Source: an uncultured Lachnospiraceae bacterium (GTDB lineage Bacteria > Bacillota > Clostridia > Lachnospirales > Lachnospiraceae). Taken from it: 8,995 nucleotides of DNA. The stretch covers positions 1-8,995 of the forward strand of contig CACZSB010000194.1 of the NCBI GenBank assembly GCA_902783765.1, given 5' to 3'. Below the pieces are notes generated by a model, which did no database searches, had not been told where the DNA came from, and saw nothing but the letters and a program-made list of their open reading frames with translations. Shown in pieces: positions 5,946 through 8,995 of this stretch. Position numbers and translations under genes: made by a program. The first letter of the stretch is position 1; each line of letters opens with the position of its first letter.

Positions 5946-6524
5946 ATGAGCCAGGTAAAAAGTGCCTTATTGGTGGGCGTGGGAGGCCAGGGTGCCATCC
6001 TTACCGCCAAGGTGTTGGTAAAGGGCCTCATGGAGGCGGGATTCGATGTGAAAATGTCCGAGGTCCACGGCATGAGCCAGCGGGGGGGCAGCGTGTCCAC
6101 CCAGGTGCGCTGGGGAGATAAGGTCTATTCCCCCTTGATCGGCAAGGGGGCGGCGGATATTATCGTGGCCTTTGAAAAGATGGAAGCGGTGCGCTATGCG
6201 GATTATTTAAAATCTGATGGAGTGGCGGTGATCAATGATTATGAAATCGAAGGCGCCACCGTGGCGGCAGGTCTGGCCCAGTACCCTGAGGGTACCCTGG
6301 AGGCCATGCAGGCGCATTTTCATTGCCATGTGCTGAAGGCGGAGGAAATCGCCCGGGGGCTGGGCAATGCCAAATGTATGAATATCGTGTTGTTCGGCAG
6401 CATGGTGAAGGCCCTGGGCATGGATGATATCGATTGGGAAAAAGTGATTGGGGAAACGGTGCCGGAGAAGTTCAGGGAACTCAATTTAAAGGCCTATAAG
6501 GCAGGATACGAAGCGGTATTATGA
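5946..6524 (+). CDS. iorB: Indolepyruvate:ferredoxin oxidoreductase, subunit beta
   Basis: A 192-residue gamma-type domain of the 2-oxoacid:ferredoxin oxidoreductase family, the small partner of IorA needed for activity, probably helping to bind CoA. It opens with a nucleotide-type glycine loop VGVGGQGAILTAKVL (10-24) and has the family hallmark SEVHGMSQRGGSVSTQVR (38-55). NAKCMNIVLFGSMVKALG is conserved towards the C-terminus. ATG 5946 follows AAGGAGG (5933-5939) located inside the end of iorA, and only one base separates the stop of iorA from this start, so the subunits are made together. Its stop overlaps the start of the next gene in ATGA (6521-6524), a sign of translational coupling. Length is normal for IorB. 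Confidence 0.95.
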   Translation: MSQVKSALLVGVGGQGAILTAKVLVKGLMEAGFDVKMSEVHGMSQRGGSVSTQVRWGDKVYSPLIGKGAADIIVAFEKMEAVRYADYLKSDGVAVINDYEIEGATVAAGLAQYPEGTLEAMQAHFHCHVLKAEEIARGLGNAKCMNIVLFGSMVKALGMDDIDWEKVIGETVPEKFRELNLKAYKAGYEAVL

Positions 6525-7843
6525 CGGGCATCTACGAGCAATATAAACAAAAGCTCCGCACGGCTCAGGAGGCGGTAAAGATCGTAAAATCCGGGGACTG
6601 GGTGGATTACACCACCAATGTTTGTTTCCCGCCCCTGCTGGATGCCGCCCTGGGGGCCCGGGCAGAGGAGCTTTCCGATGTGAAAATCCGGGGCAATCTG
6701 ATTTTCGGCCCTTTAAAAACCGTGGAGGCGGACCCGGAACGGAAGCATTTTATATACAACAGCTGGCACTGCTCCGCCTATGAGCGGGCTTTGGCGGACA
6801 AGGGCCTGTGCAGTTACATTCCCATGCTTTTCCGCAAAAACAGCTGGTATTACGAAAACTTTCTTACGGTGGACGTGGCCATGATGGCGGTGCCCCCTAT
6901 GGATGAACACGGCTATTTCAATTTATCCTGCGCCGTGGGGGTGGCTAAAAGCATCTTAAGCTGCGCCAAAACCGTTATTTTGGAAATCAATGAGCATCTG
7001 CCCCGGATTCGGGGAGGCTTTGATGAAAGCATTCACATTTCCCAGGTGGATTATGTGGTGGAGGGGGAGCATGATCCCCTGCCCCAGTTTCCGGTGGCCC
7101 AGGCCAGCCCGGAGGATCAGGCCATAGCAGCCCATATCGTGCCCCATATCGGAGACGGCGCCACCCTGCAGCTGGGCATCGGGGCCATGCCCAATGTGGT
7201 GGGGGCCATGCTGGCCCAGTCCGATATCCGGGACCTGGGCATGCATACGGAGCTCTGCGGCGACGCCTATCTGCGGCTTTATGAGGCCGGAAAGCTCACC
7301 AACAGCCGGAAAAGCCTATATCCCGGTCGGGGCCTGACGGGCATCGTTTTCGGTTCCCAGGCCCTGTATGAATGGGTGGACGACAACCCTGCCGTGGCGG
7401 GGGCTCCCCTGTCTTATGTGAATGATCCCCGGGTGATTGCCCAAAACGATCATATGATTTCCATCAACAGTTGTATTGCGGTGGATTTGTACGGTCAGGT
7501 CTCCTCGGAAAGCGTGGGAGACCGGCAGATCAGCGGCACCGGGGGCCAGCTGGATTATGTTACCGGGGTCCAGGATTCCAAAGGGGGCAAGGGCTTTATC
7601 TGCATGACCTCCTCCTTCCTGGATAAAAAGGGCCAGCGTCATTCCCGTATCCTGCCCCGCTTCGGAGGGGATATCATCACCACCCCCCGGACCCAGGCCT
7701 TCTGGATCGTTACGGAGTACGGGGCGGTGAATCTGGCGGGAAAAAGCGTTTGGGAGCGGGCGGAAAGCCTGATTTCCATTGCCCACCCGGATTTTAGAGA
7801 AGAGCTGGAACAGGCGGCAAAGGAACAGAGGATTTGGAAATAG
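6521..7843 (+). CDS. Acyl-CoA:acetate CoA-transferase (4-hydroxybutyrate/butyryl-CoA transferase family)
   Basis: A 440-residue family-I CoA-transferase of the AbfT/butyryl-CoA:acetate type, cytosolic, working through a glutamyl-CoA thioester. Motifs: LQLGIGAMPNVVGAML (217-231); HTELCGD (242-248) with E244, by alignment with the AbfT motif from memory the catalytic glutamate; GQVSSESVGDRQISGTGGQLDY (325-346) with the glycine loop GTGGQ; and the C-terminal VTEYGAVNLAGKS (397-409). Its length fits this subgroup rather than the longer Cat1 or acetyl-CoA hydrolases. No strong ribosome binding site precedes ATG 6521, which overlaps the iorB stop, so it probably depends on translation of iorB. Database-style names such as '4-hydroxybutyrate CoA-transferase' describe the family. 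In this operon the natural donor is more likely the acyl-CoA made by IorAB (for example phenylacetyl- or indoleacetyl-CoA), with acetate as acceptor. That substrate is inferred from context. Confidence 0.88.
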   Translation: MTGIYEQYKQKLRTAQEAVKIVKSGDWVDYTTNVCFPPLLDAALGARAEELSDVKIRGNLIFGPLKTVEADPERKHFIYNSWHCSAYERALADKGLCSYIPMLFRKNSWYYENFLTVDVAMMAVPPMDEHGYFNLSCAVGVAKSILSCAKTVILEINEHLPRIRGGFDESIHISQVDYVVEGEHDPLPQFPVAQASPEDQAIAAHIVPHIGDGATLQLGIGAMPNVVGAMLAQSDIRDLGMHTELCGDAYLRLYEAGKLTNSRKSLYPGRGLTGIVFGSQALYEWVDDNPAVAGAPLSYVNDPRVIAQNDHMISINSCIAVDLYGQVSSESVGDRQISGTGGQLDYVTGVQDSKGGKGFICMTSSFLDKKGQRHSRILPRFGGDIITTPRTQAFWIVTEYGAVNLAGKSVWERAESLISIAHPDFREELEQAAKEQRIWK

Positions 7844-7865
7844 AGGGCAAGTTAGGAGAACGATT

Positions 7866-8995
7866 ATGATCAACGAACAAATGGCAGCCTTGGGGCATAC
7901 CCGCTCCTGCATTCGGGAATTATTCGAGTATGGACTTCAGCAGGCCCAGATCGTGGGCCGGGAGAATGTTTTTGACTTTTCCATCGGCAATCCTTCCGTG
8001 CCGGTGCCGGAGGAGGTGAACGAGGCCATTATTTCCGCGGTGCGGGATCTGGACAGCATCACCCTCCACGGCTATACCCCGGCCCCGGGGAATCCCGCTT
8101 TGCGGAGCATGGTCACGGAGGATTTGAACCGCCGCTACGGCACCAATCTTACCAATTTCAATATCTTTTTCACCTGTGGGGCAGCTCCCGCGGTGGTGTC
8201 CGTGGCCCGGGCCCTGGGGGTGCCGGGGGCGGAGATCGTGGTTCAGGCTCCCTATTTTGCGGAATACCGGGCCTATGTGGAGCCCAACGGCATTAAATTG
8301 GTGGTGGTGCCTCCGGCCTATCCGGATTTCCAGATTAATTTCGAAGGCATGGAGGCGGCCATAGGCCCCCACACTCAGGCGGTGATTGTGAATTCCCCCA
8401 ATAACCCCACGGGGGTGGTTTATTCCCGGGCCACCCTGGAAAAACTGAGTGCCCTGCTAAAGAAAAAGGCGGCGGAGTACGGTCACCCCATTTATATTAT
8501 TTCCGATGAACCCTACCGGGAGCTGGTTTATGATGGGGTGGAGGTGCCCTATATTCCCGCCATTTACCCCGATACCATCGTCTGCTATTCCTTCTCCAAG
8601 GCCCTTTCCGTGCCTGGGGAGCGTATCGGCTATGCCCTGGTGGCGGACACCTGCACCGATGAATATGCGCTGATGGACGCCATTGCCGGGTCGGCCCGGG
8701 CCTTAGGCCATGTGTGCGCCCCCTCCCTCCAGCAGCGCTTTGTGGCCCTCTGCGCCGGGATCCGGCCCAATATCGAAGTCTACGACAAAAACCGGCGGAT
8801 TCTTTATGACGCCCTTACTTCTTACGGCTACGAATGCGTCAGGCCACAGGGAGCTTTTTATCTCTTTGTAAAGGCCCCCGGCGGGGATTCCAAAGTATTT
8901 TCCGACCGGGCCAAGGAAAAGAATCTGTTGGTGGTGCCGGGGCATGATTTCGGCTGTCCCGGGTACTTCCGGGCCAGCACCTGTGTGGCCACGGA
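7866..8995 (+). CDS. Pyridoxal-phosphate aminotransferase, class I (partial at the right edge)
   Basis: The frame runs from ATG 7866 (AGGAG at 7854-7858, spacing 7) to the window edge, giving 376 residues; from family length only about 10-25 residues are missing. It is a fold-type I aspartate-aminotransferase-like enzyme. Visible motifs are FSIGNPSVPVPEEV (38-51), the YTPAPG loop (70-75), NSPNNPTGVVYS (176-187), SDEPYREL (213-220) with the PLP-contacting D214, and YSFSKALSVPGERIGY (241-256) with the Schiff-base K245 and phosphate-binding R253. YFRAST (367-372) has R369, equivalent to the substrate alpha-carboxylate arginine. It lies 22 nt after the CoA-transferase gene on the same strand. Its likely job is to convert an amino acid, probably aromatic, and 2-oxoglutarate into the oxo acid used by IorAB. 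The exact amino acid cannot be read from the sequence. Confidence 0.93.
   Translation, partial: MINEQMAALGHTRSCIRELFEYGLQQAQIVGRENVFDFSIGNPSVPVPEEVNEAIISAVRDLDSITLHGYTPAPGNPALRSMVTEDLNRRYGTNLTNFNIFFTCGAAPAVVSVARALGVPGAEIVVQAPYFAEYRAYVEPNGIKLVVVPPAYPDFQINFEGMEAAIGPHTQAVIVNSPNNPTGVVYSRATLEKLSALLKKKAAEYGHPIYIISDEPYRELVYDGVEVPYIPAIYPDTIVCYSFSKALSVPGERIGYALVADTCTDEYALMDAIAGSARALGHVCAPSLQQRFVALCAGIRPNIEVYDKNRRILYDALTSYGYECVRPQGAFYLFVKAPGGDSKVFSDRAKEKNLLVVPGHDFGCPGYFRASTCVAT

Noticed and set aside
1..8995. tRNA, rRNA, CRISPR array, transposase gene, toxin-antitoxin or phage defence locus.
   Set aside because: No cloverleaf, regularly spaced repeat, transposase motif or defence-type domain was found on either strand.

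Overview
The window is about 9 kb of a chromosome from a low-redundancy, roughly 55% GC anaerobic Firmicute, most likely a member of class Clostridia close to Lachnospiraceae. The evidence is the gene order rpsK-rpsD-rpoA-rplQ, an S4 of the cysteine-poor 'MAVNRVPVLKRC' type, an L17 enlarged to 174 residues by a lysine-rich insertion, and strong AGGAGG-type ribosome binding sites. The genus cannot be fixed from the sequence.

Region 1 (1-2266, + strand) is the distal end of the alpha ribosomal operon: the last 35 codons of S11, then S4, the RNA polymerase alpha subunit and L17. S4 and alpha both begin with GTG. The operon ends at a very long, almost perfect hairpin (2277-2343). Its core, GGGGACGGTTCTGTGTC and its inverted copy, resembles a dispersed palindromic repeat known from clostridial genomes rather than an ordinary terminator.

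Region 2 (2344-3992) holds two divergent accessory genes. One is a small AT-rich gene on the minus strand (60 residues, DUF4177-like). The other, on the plus strand, is a secreted lipoprotein serpin with an inhibitory-type hinge. An intrinsic terminator (4021-4068) closes the serpin gene.

Region 3 (4193-8995, + strand) is a tightly packed operon: iorA, iorB, a family-I CoA-transferase of the 4-hydroxybutyrate/butyryl-CoA type, and a class I PLP aminotransferase that runs off the right edge about 10-25 residues before its expected end. Spacing is 1 nt, a 4-nt ATGA overlap, and 22 nt. Read as a pathway, the aminotransferase makes a 2-oxo acid (probably aromatic), IorAB oxidatively decarboxylates it to an acyl-CoA with reduction of ferredoxin, and the CoA-transferase passes CoA to acetate and releases the free acid. 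This is the oxidative branch of amino-acid (Stickland-type) fermentation in one transcription unit, with a CoA-transferase in place of the ADP-forming acyl-CoA synthetase used by archaea.

I saw no tRNA, rRNA, CRISPR array or intact insertion sequence, and no wholly unknown multi-gene system. The points most worth following are the catabolic operon, the serpin with its long reactive loop, and the palindromic repeat.
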